From the NCBI RefSeq assembly GCF_001904745.1, contig NZ_MRCD01000095.1, positions 1 to 34,159 of the forward strand: a DNA stretch of 34,159 nt, in the 5' to 3' direction. Positions 16,486 through 25,551 of this stretch are shown one piece after another. This stretch comes from Calothrix sp. HK-06. Its GTDB lineage: Bacteria > Cyanobacteriota > Cyanobacteriia > Cyanobacteriales > Nostocaceae. Positions within the stretch are counted from its first letter, which is position 1. Each line of letters starts with the position of its first letter. The notes below the pieces were generated by a model. It saw nothing but the letters and a program-made list of their open reading frames with translations. It ran no database searches and was not told the DNA's origin. Position numbers and translations under genes: made by a program.

Positions 16486-18843
16486 TTATTTACCTTTAAT
16501 AATGACGACAGTACTTATACTTGTTGTTCCCACTAAAGCTATCGCTGATGGTACAAATGCCATCCAAGTGCCTTGAATTAACATATAAAAACAAATTCCA
16601 TAGAGAATTCCGCAACTCAGCAACAAAGCTAAAGATATTTTAGGAAGCAGGTGCTTGGCTAATACCGGATTGTACCAATATACACCTACTAACCCTCCAA
16701 CGATAGACCAGCCCAAAATCCAAGCTGTATCACTCCACGGTGATAATACTCCTATTAGTGGACGTTTGTCTAATACACTACCCAGTATTTGGCTAACCAT
16801 ATGGGCTTGTACCTCAACCCCTGGCATTTGGTTTTGTAAAAGTCTTCCATAGGGGGTTTGCCACCTATCTTCCGCGCCACTTTTAGTGATACCAATTAAT
16901 ACAATTTTCTTTTCAATAAATTTTTTGAGGGCAATAGGATTATCCTCAGCAGCAGCAAACAGTTGTCTTAATGTTAATTTTTGAGCAACATCATTACCCG
17001 CGCGATAGTTTAGTATGATTTGTTCGCTGTTGGCATCAATACTTTGATAACCGCCACCATGCGATTGCAACGTCTGAAAAACGACATTACCAATTTGCCA
17101 GTTTTTACCATCAGTAGTCAAATTAGTTTGAATATTATGAACTTGCAATAGATAACGAGAAGCTAGTTGTAAACTCAAAGCATAAGATGCCTGACAGTGA
17201 GAATTTGCCTCTGGGTTCATCGACAATAACTGGCGCCGCAATACGTTATCGGTGTCGTCTACAAAGTCACTAAATCCTAAACGCTCTACAGGAATTTCTT
17301 GAGGAGGACGCACACCATAAGGGTCAAATTTTGTACTGCTAACTTTACAAATACCTACCAAATTATTGGTATTTTTTAAATTTGCAATCAGGTTTTGATG
17401 TTGGGGATTGGTATTAAAATCGCGGTAAATATCTAGACCAATTACACTCGGTTTGTATTTTTGTAAAATTCCTAACAAGCTTTCCAAGGATTTATCAGAA
17501 ATTGAAACTCCTTTCAGTTCTTCTCCTCTTTGTCGTTGGGCTTCAACATCACTATCATCTATTGTTACAATTAATAGCCTCTCGTCAATTCCTTCGCTGG
17601 TTCGTAATTTCATCATCTGGTCGAATGCTGGCAATTCTAGTGCTTGCAATAATCCAAACAAACGCATTCCACTCACCAAGCTAGTTACTAATAAACTAGA
17701 TATAACTAGATTTGTCAATCCTCGCTTTGTGAATACATTATTGTTACTCACTGCATTTGGAACTGTTGCAATCATATTTTGCCAAGTTAAAGGCACTTCT
17801 GCTTGATGTTGATATATTGTTGGTAACCAACTTGCACATGGAAATTTACTTTCTAATCCTTGCAAACGTTCCCTCGCTTCTCGTAAAGCTTTGTAAAGGG
17901 GTTCGCCAATCACAAATGCTTTCAAAAAATACTTTAAGAACTCTTGAGCAACTTTATCTGGGACAATTTCCCGCATCACAATCAAATAAGGTATTTGCAA
18001 ATCAATAAGCTCTTTTGCTAATCCTAAACCATCGCAGGAATTAAAGATTGCTAATTGTAAACCATTATCTACAGCTTTTTTGAGAGCATATTTTAACTGA
18101 CTAATTGTTAAACTGTCATTTTGGTTAATATATATTTGTCCTGTTTCACCGTTGGCCTGACTAGAACTATGTCCTGCAAAAAAAAGTATTTGCCAGCTTT
18201 CTTCCCACAGTTGCTCCGTCAACTCACTGCGAGGTGGTTCCACCATAAAATTGATATTGGCATTCGGTAATTCCATTAATAATTTTCGATCTGCTTCAAT
18301 ATCAATTCCCGTACTGTTGCCCAGAATGGCAAGAATTTTGACAGCAGTTGTAGGTTTTACTTCTCGAATTATCCGGTCATAATTAACAGGACTTAATGCT
18401 ACTTCCACCTTGGAATAACGCTCCAGCATATCCCATAAATGCCAGGGTAATTTTTGTAATTGGTTATCTTGAGTTTGAATCAATACCTGCAAATCATCAT
18501 TTGGCAGTAACTTTTCTAACCATTTTTCGCGGATAGGTAGAAAAGAAGGTGATTTTAGCCAATCGTTAAGTTGCTGATTGACGATTTTTGCTGCCGCCAA
18601 ACATCCTTCATCTGCTGAACGTTTAGTTCTTCCGGTGGAAATACTAACAGGTCTTCCCACCCAATCCAGATTACGGTATATGCCTTGCCAACGCTGGTAA
18701 CTTTGTGGTAAAACTTCATTGCTGGGAAGCTCACCCATAATTTCCGTTGAAGGTGGAGTATTTTCCTCTCCAATTTGAAAAGTAACAGGGAAACCCTCTT
18801 TAAAGCTACCCTTTCCAAACTTTAAAACAACCAATTTACCCAC
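16486..18843 (-). CDS. CHAT-CHASE2 membrane protein
   Basis: The 785-residue protein starts at GTG with GGAGGG about eight bases upstream. Residues 1-350 form an N-terminal CHAT peptidase domain with His225 (FFAGHSSS) and Cys270 (IFNSCDGLG). A transmembrane helix lies near 377-400. Residues 400-700 are a CHASE2 sensor domain (RLLIVTIDDSDVE, VIGLDIYRD, KKIVLIGITKSGAEDRWQTPYG, MPGVEVQAHMVSQIL). Three C-terminal transmembrane helices (about 708-782) follow. The predicted topology puts the CHAT domain in the cytoplasm and CHASE2 in the periplasm. Unlike typical CHASE2 receptors there is no kinase or cyclase output, so the peptidase is the likely output. It heads the minus-strand block and is divergent from a cupin gene. 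Confidence 0.9.
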   Translation of the reverse strand: MGKLVVLKFGKGSFKEGFPVTFQIGEENTPPSTEIMGELPSNEVLPQSYQRWQGIYRNLDWVGRPVSISTGRTKRSADEGCLAAAKIVNQQLNDWLKSPSFLPIREKWLEKLLPNDDLQVLIQTQDNQLQKLPWHLWDMLERYSKVEVALSPVNYDRIIREVKPTTAVKILAILGNSTGIDIEADRKLLMELPNANINFMVEPPRSELTEQLWEESWQILFFAGHSSSQANGETGQIYINQNDSLTISQLKYALKKAVDNGLQLAIFNSCDGLGLAKELIDLQIPYLIVMREIVPDKVAQEFLKYFLKAFVIGEPLYKALREARERLQGLESKFPCASWLPTIYQHQAEVPLTWQNMIATVPNAVSNNNVFTKRGLTNLVISSLLVTSLVSGMRLFGLLQALELPAFDQMMKLRTSEGIDERLLIVTIDDSDVEAQRQRGEELKGVSISDKSLESLLGILQKYKPSVIGLDIYRDFNTNPQHQNLIANLKNTNNLVGICKVSSTKFDPYGVRPPQEIPVERLGFSDFVDDTDNVLRRQLLSMNPEANSHCQASYALSLQLASRYLLQVHNIQTNLTTDGKNWQIGNVVFQTLQSHGGGYQSIDANSEQIILNYRAGNDVAQKLTLRQLFAAAEDNPIALKKFIEKKIVLIGITKSGAEDRWQTPYGRLLQNQMPGVEVQAHMVSQILGSVLDKRPLIGVLSPWSDTAWILGWSIVGGLVGVYWYNPVLAKHLLPKISLALLLSCGILYGICFYMLIQGTWMAFVPSAIALVGTTSISTVVIIKGK

Positions 18844-18939
18844 ATTTATTTCCCTCCGCTACCAACACGCAGTTTAACTCACTTACTATGTAATATTTTC
18901 TCTAAAAATTTTAATATTTTAATTAATGAGATTATTACC

Positions 18940-19281
18940 ATGAAAATTATAGAATTTTTACCCAACCTCGCACAACCAATCAAGATGTTTGAGAGCGTAT
19001 CTGCCAAGAGCGTGCATCTAGGAGATGGAAGTGGCGAAGTACATGTATACTGCATATACTTTGAATCTGGGAGTCATATAGGTACACATCGGGCAGGATA
19101 CGGACAACTTTTCCTGGTAATGAATGGAGAAGGTTGGGCCGCAGGTTCCGATGGCGAGCGCATTCAACTTAAAGCTGGTCAAGGCGCCTTCTTTGAACCA
19201 GGAGAACTTCATTCTAAAGGCAGCGATATCGGTATGACCGTTATTATGGTGCAAGCGAGTAAGCTAGAACCAAAATTATGA
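18940..19281 (+). CDS. Small cupin-domain protein
   Basis: The 113-residue protein is a single cupin barrel. It has SHIGTHRAGYGQLFLVMNGEG (His46, His50, Gln56) in place of the usual HxH...E first motif, and GQGAFFEPGELHSKG with His91 as the second. The altered metal-ligand pattern (HxxxH and Gln) means metal binding is uncertain. Such stand-alone cupins may be enzymes, sugar-binding proteins or sensors; nothing decides here. It starts 96 bases from the divergent CHAT-CHASE2 gene, so the two probably share a promoter region that is very AT-rich. Confidence 0.8.
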   Translation: MKIIEFLPNLAQPIKMFESVSAKSVHLGDGSGEVHVYCIYFESGSHIGTHRAGYGQLFLVMNGEGWAAGSDGERIQLKAGQGAFFEPGELHSKGSDIGMTVIMVQASKLEPKL

Positions 19282-19447
19282 TTTTGTTGATTAGATATCA
19301 AGTCCGAGACGGCGCCGAGTACAATCTATCCAAATAGTGAATTCATCTATTAACCTACGATGAAGCAACCTCTTTCCACAGAAAGATTTATGCAGTAAGC
19401 CAGATGAAGTAAAAATGAAATGTCAAATGTAACGATAATTGTATCCA

Positions 19448-19894
19448 ATGAAACTAAATTACTTTACAAAACAGCTTTCGACAGTAGGACGCTGGATAGC
19501 TACAACTCTATTTTGTGTATCAGCATTCACCTTTGTTTGGCAGGGTGCTTATTTTTCAAACACCGCAGCATTAGCTTCTCAGAATCAAATTTTAATCGCA
19601 TCAAGAGACGCAGCTGACCAAGCTAAAGAAGCAGCTAGTGAAACCAAAGGAAAATCTAAAGGTTTTGTTGAAAATACCAAAGATTTCGTTAAAGATGCTG
19701 CAAAGAGCAACGCTTCTAAAGTAGACAACGCGACAGATAATGATAACCCGATTGCGCGTAAAGCGAAGAGTGATGCGGCTACAATTCAGCAAAGAGCAGA
19801 GGAAGATGCAGCTCGTACTGAAAAGACCATAGACAAAAATATGAACGCAGTTCAACGTACAGTTGAAAACATCAAAGACGCTTTTAGCAATTAG
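19448..19894 (+). CDS. Secreted helical stress-type (LEA/low-temperature-induced-like) protein
   Basis: From the ATG at 19448 the product has 148 residues; a TTG nine bases earlier is possible. Residues 1-35 form a signal peptide ending near TAALAS. The remainder is highly charged and Ala-, Lys-, Asp- and Glu-rich, with no Trp and no Pro beyond one. It has LEA-like repeats (AADQAKEAASETKGKS, NTKDFVKDAAKSNASK, EDAARTEKTIDKN) predicted to be amphipathic helix or disordered. Similar exported proteins in Nostocales are called low-temperature-induced, but the match is by composition rather than a diagnostic motif. A role in desiccation or cold protection outside the membrane is inferred. Confidence 0.65.
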   Translation: MKLNYFTKQLSTVGRWIATTLFCVSAFTFVWQGAYFSNTAALASQNQILIASRDAADQAKEAASETKGKSKGFVENTKDFVKDAAKSNASKVDNATDNDNPIARKAKSDAATIQQRAEEDAARTEKTIDKNMNAVQRTVENIKDAFSN

Positions 19895-19995
19895 TATTCC
19901 ATTTTATTAATTTCGCGATAATGTAGAGGCTGAATATATTCGGTCTCTACATTGTTTATTTTACTTATCAAAATTTATAATTAAGTCATAAAAAA

Positions 19996-22191
19996 TTAAG
20001 GCGTGGATGTTGGTGTTACTGTCGGTGTTGCCGTCACTGTTGGTGTTGGTGTTGGTGTTGGTGTTGGTGTTGGAGATGGTGACAATGTTGGAGTCACTGT
20101 TGGTGTCGGTGTTGGTGTTGGCGCCACAGGGTTAGTAGCAGATATATTAAGCGAATAACCTAATTCATTTGAACCAGAAGAAGCTACAACAAACTCATAA
20201 AATCCATCTTCGGGTAGTGTTATTGATAAACTACGCTGTGTAGAATCCTCTAAAAATCTTTGACTCCCGCTTGGTGAATATGCTGATAGCAAAACTTTAC
20301 TGTTAGCATCTAGTTTCAAATCTAACTTTTGATCTTTTGCAAGGCTAGCGATAAATACTCTACCATCACCTGGTTTGAGGGTACCACCCGAAGAAGTACT
20401 TGTGGCGCCGGGAGCAAATGTAAGTTTTCTAAATGCGCTACCAGCTATGATAGCAGTTAGTTTATCGTTGACGAACCCTTGCCAAACTTGTCCAATCGGT
20501 TGGTCAATAAAGTTTTTACCGCGTTGTTCAGGAAATTGTCGATAGAATGCAGCGTCTCCTAAATCATAAAGCGAACGACTACCTACATTAATCTTATTAA
20601 CCTCAATTTTCCAACGGTCACGTTCTGCAGCAGTAAAAGTACCGAGTTTTTGGCGTGAATCTGTACTTAATGGGGAAAGCTTTTCTAAAACGCTTGCTGC
20701 TGTTTCATCCCATTTAGCTCGTAAAGCTGCGTCAGAAGGAGCATCACTCAATGAACGTCCTTTTTGGCTGGGGTTTTTATCCCAAAAAACTTGATTGACT
20801 AAATTTACATAGAAATTAAAGTCTATACCTAATTGCTGGCGCCGCGTTTTTAATCTTTCTTTTCTTGCTCTTTCTTCGGGTGAGTAGTTAGCTTCGGGGT
20901 CTGTAGGTTGGTTATTAGTAGGAGTTGGACTAGCTGTTGATGTTGGTTGCGTTGCACCGTTACCAGATATATCGGGTGAACCTATCAAGTTTTTCGCACC
21001 CCATACACCAGCACCAACAACACTCGCAGTAATAATTAATGCAACGGCAACTTTACCAGGTGTCCACCAAGGTGCAGGAGCAGGAATTGGAGATGGGGGA
21101 CTACTAGCAATTCTTTGTGCTGTTTCTTTCTGAGTTGGGGAATTAGAGGGAGATACAGCTACTGTTGCTTTTGTACTCTCTTGTTGTGGTGGTAGCTGTG
21201 TTGGTGGAAATTCTGTAGATGGGTATTGCGTGGCAGGATAATTAATAGGTGAGTTGAGTGCTAACATTACTTGTTTTGCACTTTGATACCGTTCACCCGG
21301 AACTGGCGCCAACATTCTATCAAGTATTTGCCCAAAATTAGGAGTTAAATCAACTTCCCGGCGCCATTGCCAAGTTAAGTTGTAATTATCAATAAGTTCC
21401 TGTGGTTGTTTTCCTGTGAGCAATACTAATAGCGTAACTGCCAATGCATACAAATCACTATGGGGTTCAACAATACCCGTTTGCATTTGTTCTGGAGGAG
21501 CATAACCAATTTTACCTAGCAGTGTCGCCGGCGAAGAAGCGATGTTTCCACCAGTCTGATAGTACTGCGAAGCAACAGCAGCAACAACTTGTTTAACACC
21601 ACCAAAATCTATAAGTATAGGTAATTGGTCTACAGAGCGTAGAATTAAATTATCAGGAGATATATCACGATGAATTACACCCATCGAGTGAATATAATCT
21701 AAAACAGGCAAGATTTGCTGCAATAACTGCTTGACTTCTGCCTCACTAAACCGCATTCCCTGCATTAAGCGAGTATCGAGTAACGAACGATAAGTTTGCC
21801 CCTCAACATAATCTTGAACTATAAATAAATACTCTTTACCACCCAAGTTGCTGCGGAACAGTTCACGAAAACGTGGAATTTGCGGATGTTGGAGTTTATA
21901 TAAAACCGTAGCTTCGCGTTGAAACAACTCTTCAGCTTTTTGTAAAACGTAAGCTGTTTGAACTTGCGGTGAAAATTCTTTAATAACGCAAAGTTCGCGA
22001 AAGCGGTTGATATCCTCAGCTAAGTAGGTTTTTCCAAACCCACCTTGTCCAATTTGCCGTACAACTAAATAGCGTTCTCCCAAAGCAACCCCCGGTTGAA
22101 TACTTAGCTGCACTCCAGTTTCCATTTTTTCACCACAATGCAAGCAAAATTTACTACCTGCCGGGTTTTCGTGTCCTTTGGAACAATACAT
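19996..22191 (-). CDS. Zinc-ribbon Ser/Thr protein kinase with extracytoplasmic domains
   Basis: The 731-residue protein starts with a zinc-ribbon-like Cys3...Cys16-x2-Cys19. The kinase domain (about 39-310) is complete: G-loop GQGGFG, Lys71, HRDISPDN (Asp176), DFG (195-197) and GYAPPEQ. A Pro/Thr/Ser-rich linker leads to one transmembrane helix (about 379-397). A helical domain (445-585) shared with the neighbouring kinase follows, then a PPC-like beta domain (588-684), then a (TP)n tail to 731 encoded by a GGTGTT hexamer run. Topology is cytoplasmic kinase and periplasmic sensing or binding part. It lies 11 bases after the paralogous kinase stop or start boundary, in one operon with it. Targets are unknown. 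Confidence 0.92.
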   Translation of the reverse strand: MYCSKGHENPAGSKFCLHCGEKMETGVQLSIQPGVALGERYLVVRQIGQGGFGKTYLAEDINRFRELCVIKEFSPQVQTAYVLQKAEELFQREATVLYKLQHPQIPRFRELFRSNLGGKEYLFIVQDYVEGQTYRSLLDTRLMQGMRFSEAEVKQLLQQILPVLDYIHSMGVIHRDISPDNLILRSVDQLPILIDFGGVKQVVAAVASQYYQTGGNIASSPATLLGKIGYAPPEQMQTGIVEPHSDLYALAVTLLVLLTGKQPQELIDNYNLTWQWRREVDLTPNFGQILDRMLAPVPGERYQSAKQVMLALNSPINYPATQYPSTEFPPTQLPPQQESTKATVAVSPSNSPTQKETAQRIASSPPSPIPAPAPWWTPGKVAVALIITASVVGAGVWGAKNLIGSPDISGNGATQPTSTASPTPTNNQPTDPEANYSPEERARKERLKTRRQQLGIDFNFYVNLVNQVFWDKNPSQKGRSLSDAPSDAALRAKWDETAASVLEKLSPLSTDSRQKLGTFTAAERDRWKIEVNKINVGSRSLYDLGDAAFYRQFPEQRGKNFIDQPIGQVWQGFVNDKLTAIIAGSAFRKLTFAPGATSTSSGGTLKPGDGRVFIASLAKDQKLDLKLDANSKVLLSAYSPSGSQRFLEDSTQRSLSITLPEDGFYEFVVASSGSNELGYSLNISATNPVAPTPTPTPTVTPTLSPSPTPTPTPTPTPTVTATPTVTPTSTP
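20000..20120. repeat. GGTGTT hexamer tract encoding the (TP)n kinase tail
   Basis: Multiple GTTGGT/GGTGTT hexamers, including a near-perfect run at about 20040-20076, encode alternating Thr-Pro and Thr-Val residues on the minus strand. Being in-frame hexamers, slippage would change tail length without breaking the reading frame. Confidence 0.7.
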
Positions 22192-22202
22192 ACTTCCCTA
22201 TA

Positions 22203-23912
22203 TTAATTTCTCGATTCCAGTTTACTCACCTTGTCTGCTGCAATTGCATACCAAATTTGACCAAATGTTGGTTGGTTCAGTTTCCCACGTCGTTGTCCAG
22301 GGAACAAGTCATCAAATTTACGGTTGGTATCGGTATTGAGTTGTTTTATTCTATAGTTACCAAAATCACCATTAGAAGCTCTTTGCTCCCATTCTTGATA
22401 ATCTTGCCCTCCATAGCTTCCCAGCTTTTGGCGTGCAGTGCTACTGAGTTTAGCTTGTTCTAATTTATCTAGTAGCTCTTGACCAATACTTATCCATTGT
22501 TGACGTAACGCTTCATCTTCGGCGCCAGTGCCTAAATTTCGACCTTGTAATTGTGGGTTTCTAGAGTAAAAAATATAATTAACCGTTTGAGTAAAGAAGC
22601 CTTCGGGAATTTGTAATGATGCGCGGCGACTAGCTATATTACCATTACGGCTGGCGCCATTGCTTCCAGTATTTGTGCTGGTTTCGGAAGAAGAATCTGA
22701 ATTACCACCACCAGGTAAACTAGGTAAGGAAATGCTCGGCAGTGATATAGATGATACACCTTTGACTACCGCATTAACTACTCCCCAAGTTCCAGCACAA
22801 ACTAAAACTATCGCTGTTGTAGTCACAGTGCTAACGGCAAATGGACGCATCCACACTGGTAACGGCAATGCTTGAACAGCCATCTGTGTTCTAGAATGCA
22901 AATGACCTGCCCGTCGTGCAGGCGCCGCTATCATTGTTTTAATTTTTGTAATATTTGTATTGGCTTTATTCACAGCAGGTGTAGATGCGGGTGAGAGTTT
23001 TTGTAAATCTTTTATAACTTGTTCTGCATTTTGATATCGGTCGCTTGGTTTATACGCGACCATTTTCTTTAATATTTTTTCTAGTCCCTGGCTAACTTTT
23101 ATATCTGTACCCCAGCGCCAAGTGCCTTGGTAGCTATCGTAGAGGTTTTGTGGTTCTTTGCCTGTGAGAAGCACTAAAGTACTTACAGCGAGTGAATATA
23201 AATCACTACAAGGAAAAGCTTTACCTTGACGTAGTTGTTCTTCGGGTGCATAACCTTTTTTGCCTAACAACGTCCGTTTGGCGCCTAGTTGCGTCATCCA
23301 AAACCCTTGCGAAGCGGGGACTTGCTTAACTCCGCCAAAGTCTATTAGTACAGGTAGATTATCAGAAGAACGTAAAATTATATTATCAGGAGAAATATCA
23401 CGGTGAATTACATCTCTTGAATGGATATAGTGCAAAATAGGTAACATTTGCTTTAGTAAAGAAATAATTTCTTCCTCGCTAAAGCCATTTTGTCCATAAG
23501 AAAGACGCTTATCTAATAAATCCCAGTAAGTGTCACCCTCAATATAGTCTTGCACCAAAAAGAAAAAATCCTTTTGTCCAAACTTAGTTGAGAGCGAAGC
23601 GTGAAACTTAGGAATCTGTGAATGTTGCAGTTTCTTCAGAACATTTGCTTCGCGTTCAAACAATTCTTTGGCTTTTTGGATATCCTCTGGTTTTTCTACC
23701 TGGGGTGCAAACTCCTTGAGTACACACATTTGGTTTAACTGAGAATCTTCAGCTAAATAAGTACGTCCAAACCCACCTTGCCCTAACTGACGTAAAATTT
23801 TATAGCGACCAGTAATAATCTCCCCTTGCGGTAGTGGCAAAGACTCACCGCATTGGATACAAAAACGATTACCATTAGTATTCGCGTGTTGTTTGCTGCA
23901 ATAGATGTGCAT
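22203..23912 (-). CDS. Zinc-ribbon Ser/Thr protein kinase (paralogue)
   Basis: The 569-residue kinase has a zinc-ribbon-like start (Cys5...Cys18-x2-Cys21). A full kinase domain (about 35-305) follows, with GQGGFG, Lys66, HRDISPDN (Asp172), DFGG (191-194) and GYAPEEQ. One transmembrane helix lies near 357-377. A Ser/Gly-rich linker and a C-terminal domain (434-566) follow; the latter aligns with 445-585 of the next kinase, sharing (R/K)NPxxxGR and a PGQRGK/PEQRGK-like motif. It lacks the PPC-like domain and TP tail of its neighbour. The tandem arrangement indicates duplication followed by divergence of the outer part. It is divergent from the PaaK-like ligase, with an 88-base gap. Confidence 0.92.
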   Translation of the reverse strand: MHIYCSKQHANTNGNRFCIQCGESLPLPQGEIITGRYKILRQLGQGGFGRTYLAEDSQLNQMCVLKEFAPQVEKPEDIQKAKELFEREANVLKKLQHSQIPKFHASLSTKFGQKDFFFLVQDYIEGDTYWDLLDKRLSYGQNGFSEEEIISLLKQMLPILHYIHSRDVIHRDISPDNIILRSSDNLPVLIDFGGVKQVPASQGFWMTQLGAKRTLLGKKGYAPEEQLRQGKAFPCSDLYSLAVSTLVLLTGKEPQNLYDSYQGTWRWGTDIKVSQGLEKILKKMVAYKPSDRYQNAEQVIKDLQKLSPASTPAVNKANTNITKIKTMIAAPARRAGHLHSRTQMAVQALPLPVWMRPFAVSTVTTTAIVLVCAGTWGVVNAVVKGVSSISLPSISLPSLPGGGNSDSSSETSTNTGSNGASRNGNIASRRASLQIPEGFFTQTVNYIFYSRNPQLQGRNLGTGAEDEALRQQWISIGQELLDKLEQAKLSSTARQKLGSYGGQDYQEWEQRASNGDFGNYRIKQLNTDTNRKFDDLFPGQRRGKLNQPTFGQIWYAIAADKVSKLESRN

Positions 23913-24000
23913 AGCGCAGTAAGGACAATTAGGGAGGTTTTTAGTAAATTGCTACAACGTTAAACGTCGCTATTACGGAAATATCACTTTTTAACATCAA

Positions 24001-25533
24001 ATGACTACATTGACAACTATGATGAATCCAGAAGAAAAAAAACAGTATGCACAGCAGGCATTTTTAGATTTTCTAAATACCTCCTTAGATACTCGACTTC
24101 AGCAGCATATTGACACTAACCCAAAAGACGCAGCTTTAAAGCTATTTAATAATGTCGCTGCAATCGTGCCCGCATACAAGACCTTCCTATCACAAAACGG
24201 TATTAATCCTGCCAACATTCAAACAGAGAGCGATTTTCAAACGCTTCCACCCTTAACAAAGCAAAACTACCTACAAAAACATTCTCTACCTGACTTGTGT
24301 CGTTATGGACAAATCGAAACCAGCGATATGATCGCAGCATCATCTGGTTCAACAGGTAAACCAACATATTGGTGTAGATTTTTTGCAGACGAATTAGAAA
24401 TTACCACACGCTTCGAGCAAATCTTTCACGATAGCTTTTTCGCTGATACCCGTCGCACTCTTGCAGTTATTTGTTTTACACTCGGTACTTGGGTAGGTGG
24501 AATGTTCACAGCTAACTGCTGTCGCTACCTTGCAATAAAAGGCTATCCAATTACAGTTATTACTCCCGGTAATAATAAAGAAGAAATATTACGTGTTGTC
24601 TCGGAACTCGGCGCCAACTTTGAGCAAGTCGTTTTATTAGGGTATCCACCATTCCTCAAAGACGTAATAGATACAGGAATAGCGCGGGGTATTGAGTGGC
24701 GCCAGTACAACATTAAACTAGTAACAGCAGGAGAAGTATTCAGCGAAGAATGGCGAAGTTTAGTAGCAGAAAGAATAGGTTCACAAAACCCCTGTTATGA
24801 TTTTGCATCATTATATGGAACCGCCGACGCAGGAGTATTAGGCAACGAAACACCGTTATCTATATGTATTAGAAGATTTTTAGCAGAAACACCTGAAGCA
24901 GCGCGCGCTTTATTTGGAGAATCACGTTTACCTACACTTGTACAATATGACCCAATTAGTCGCTTTTTTGAAGTAGAAAACGGCGCCTTGCTTTTCTCAG
25001 GCAACAACGGCATTCCATTAATTAGGTATAATATTTTAGACAATGGTGGAGTAATTACTTACGATACCATGCTTAAATTTCTAGCAGAATGGGGATTCAA
25101 CGTAGCACAGGCATCTTGCCTTAGCAATGAAAGAGGCATCAGAAACTTACCATTTGTATACGTATTCGGACGCTCAGACTTTACAGTTTCATACTTCGGC
25201 GCCAACATATACCCAGAAAACGTCACTGTAGGTTTAGAAGTACCAGAAATTAGAGAATGGGTAACAGGTAAATTTGTCTTACAAGTAATCGAAGATAGTG
25301 ACAAAAATAGGCATTTAACAGTCACCGTGGAACTGGCGCCAAATATTGAAGAAAGCGTTGATAAAAAACAAGCAATAACAACATCTATATTGACACAACT
25401 AAGGCGCCTTAATAGCGAATTTGCTAATTATGTTCCTGTAGAATATCAGGCGCCGCACGTTACTTTAAAATTACACGGTGATGCTGAATATTTTCCTGTG
25501 GGTGTGAAACATAGATATACGCGCGCTTCTTGA
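24001..25533 (+). CDS. PaaK-like adenylate-forming CoA ligase family protein
   Basis: The 510-residue protein belongs to the phenylacetate-CoA ligase branch of the ANL superfamily. It has the ATP-binding loop SSGSTGKP (114-121), the adenylate motif YGTADAG (272-278), and a GNNGIPLIRYNILDNG segment matching the (I/L)RY-x2-(G/D) hinge region. FGRSDF is near the C-terminal subdomain, and Lys503 is near the end (VGVKHRYTR), a candidate catalytic Lys. Enzymes of this group activate a carboxylate as acyl-AMP and usually transfer it to CoA. The absence of paa genes or other pathway genes argues against phenylacetate breakdown. Substrate is unknown. It contains seven GGCGCC sites, unusually dense. 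Confidence 0.85.
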   Translation: MTTLTTMMNPEEKKQYAQQAFLDFLNTSLDTRLQQHIDTNPKDAALKLFNNVAAIVPAYKTFLSQNGINPANIQTESDFQTLPPLTKQNYLQKHSLPDLCRYGQIETSDMIAASSGSTGKPTYWCRFFADELEITTRFEQIFHDSFFADTRRTLAVICFTLGTWVGGMFTANCCRYLAIKGYPITVITPGNNKEEILRVVSELGANFEQVVLLGYPPFLKDVIDTGIARGIEWRQYNIKLVTAGEVFSEEWRSLVAERIGSQNPCYDFASLYGTADAGVLGNETPLSICIRRFLAETPEAARALFGESRLPTLVQYDPISRFFEVENGALLFSGNNGIPLIRYNILDNGGVITYDTMLKFLAEWGFNVAQASCLSNERGIRNLPFVYVFGRSDFTVSYFGANIYPENVTVGLEVPEIREWVTGKFVLQVIEDSDKNRHLTVTVELAPNIEESVDKKQAITTSILTQLRRLNSEFANYVPVEYQAPHVTLKLHGDAEYFPVGVKHRYTRAS

Positions 25534-25551
25534 TCCCCCCAACCCCCGTAA

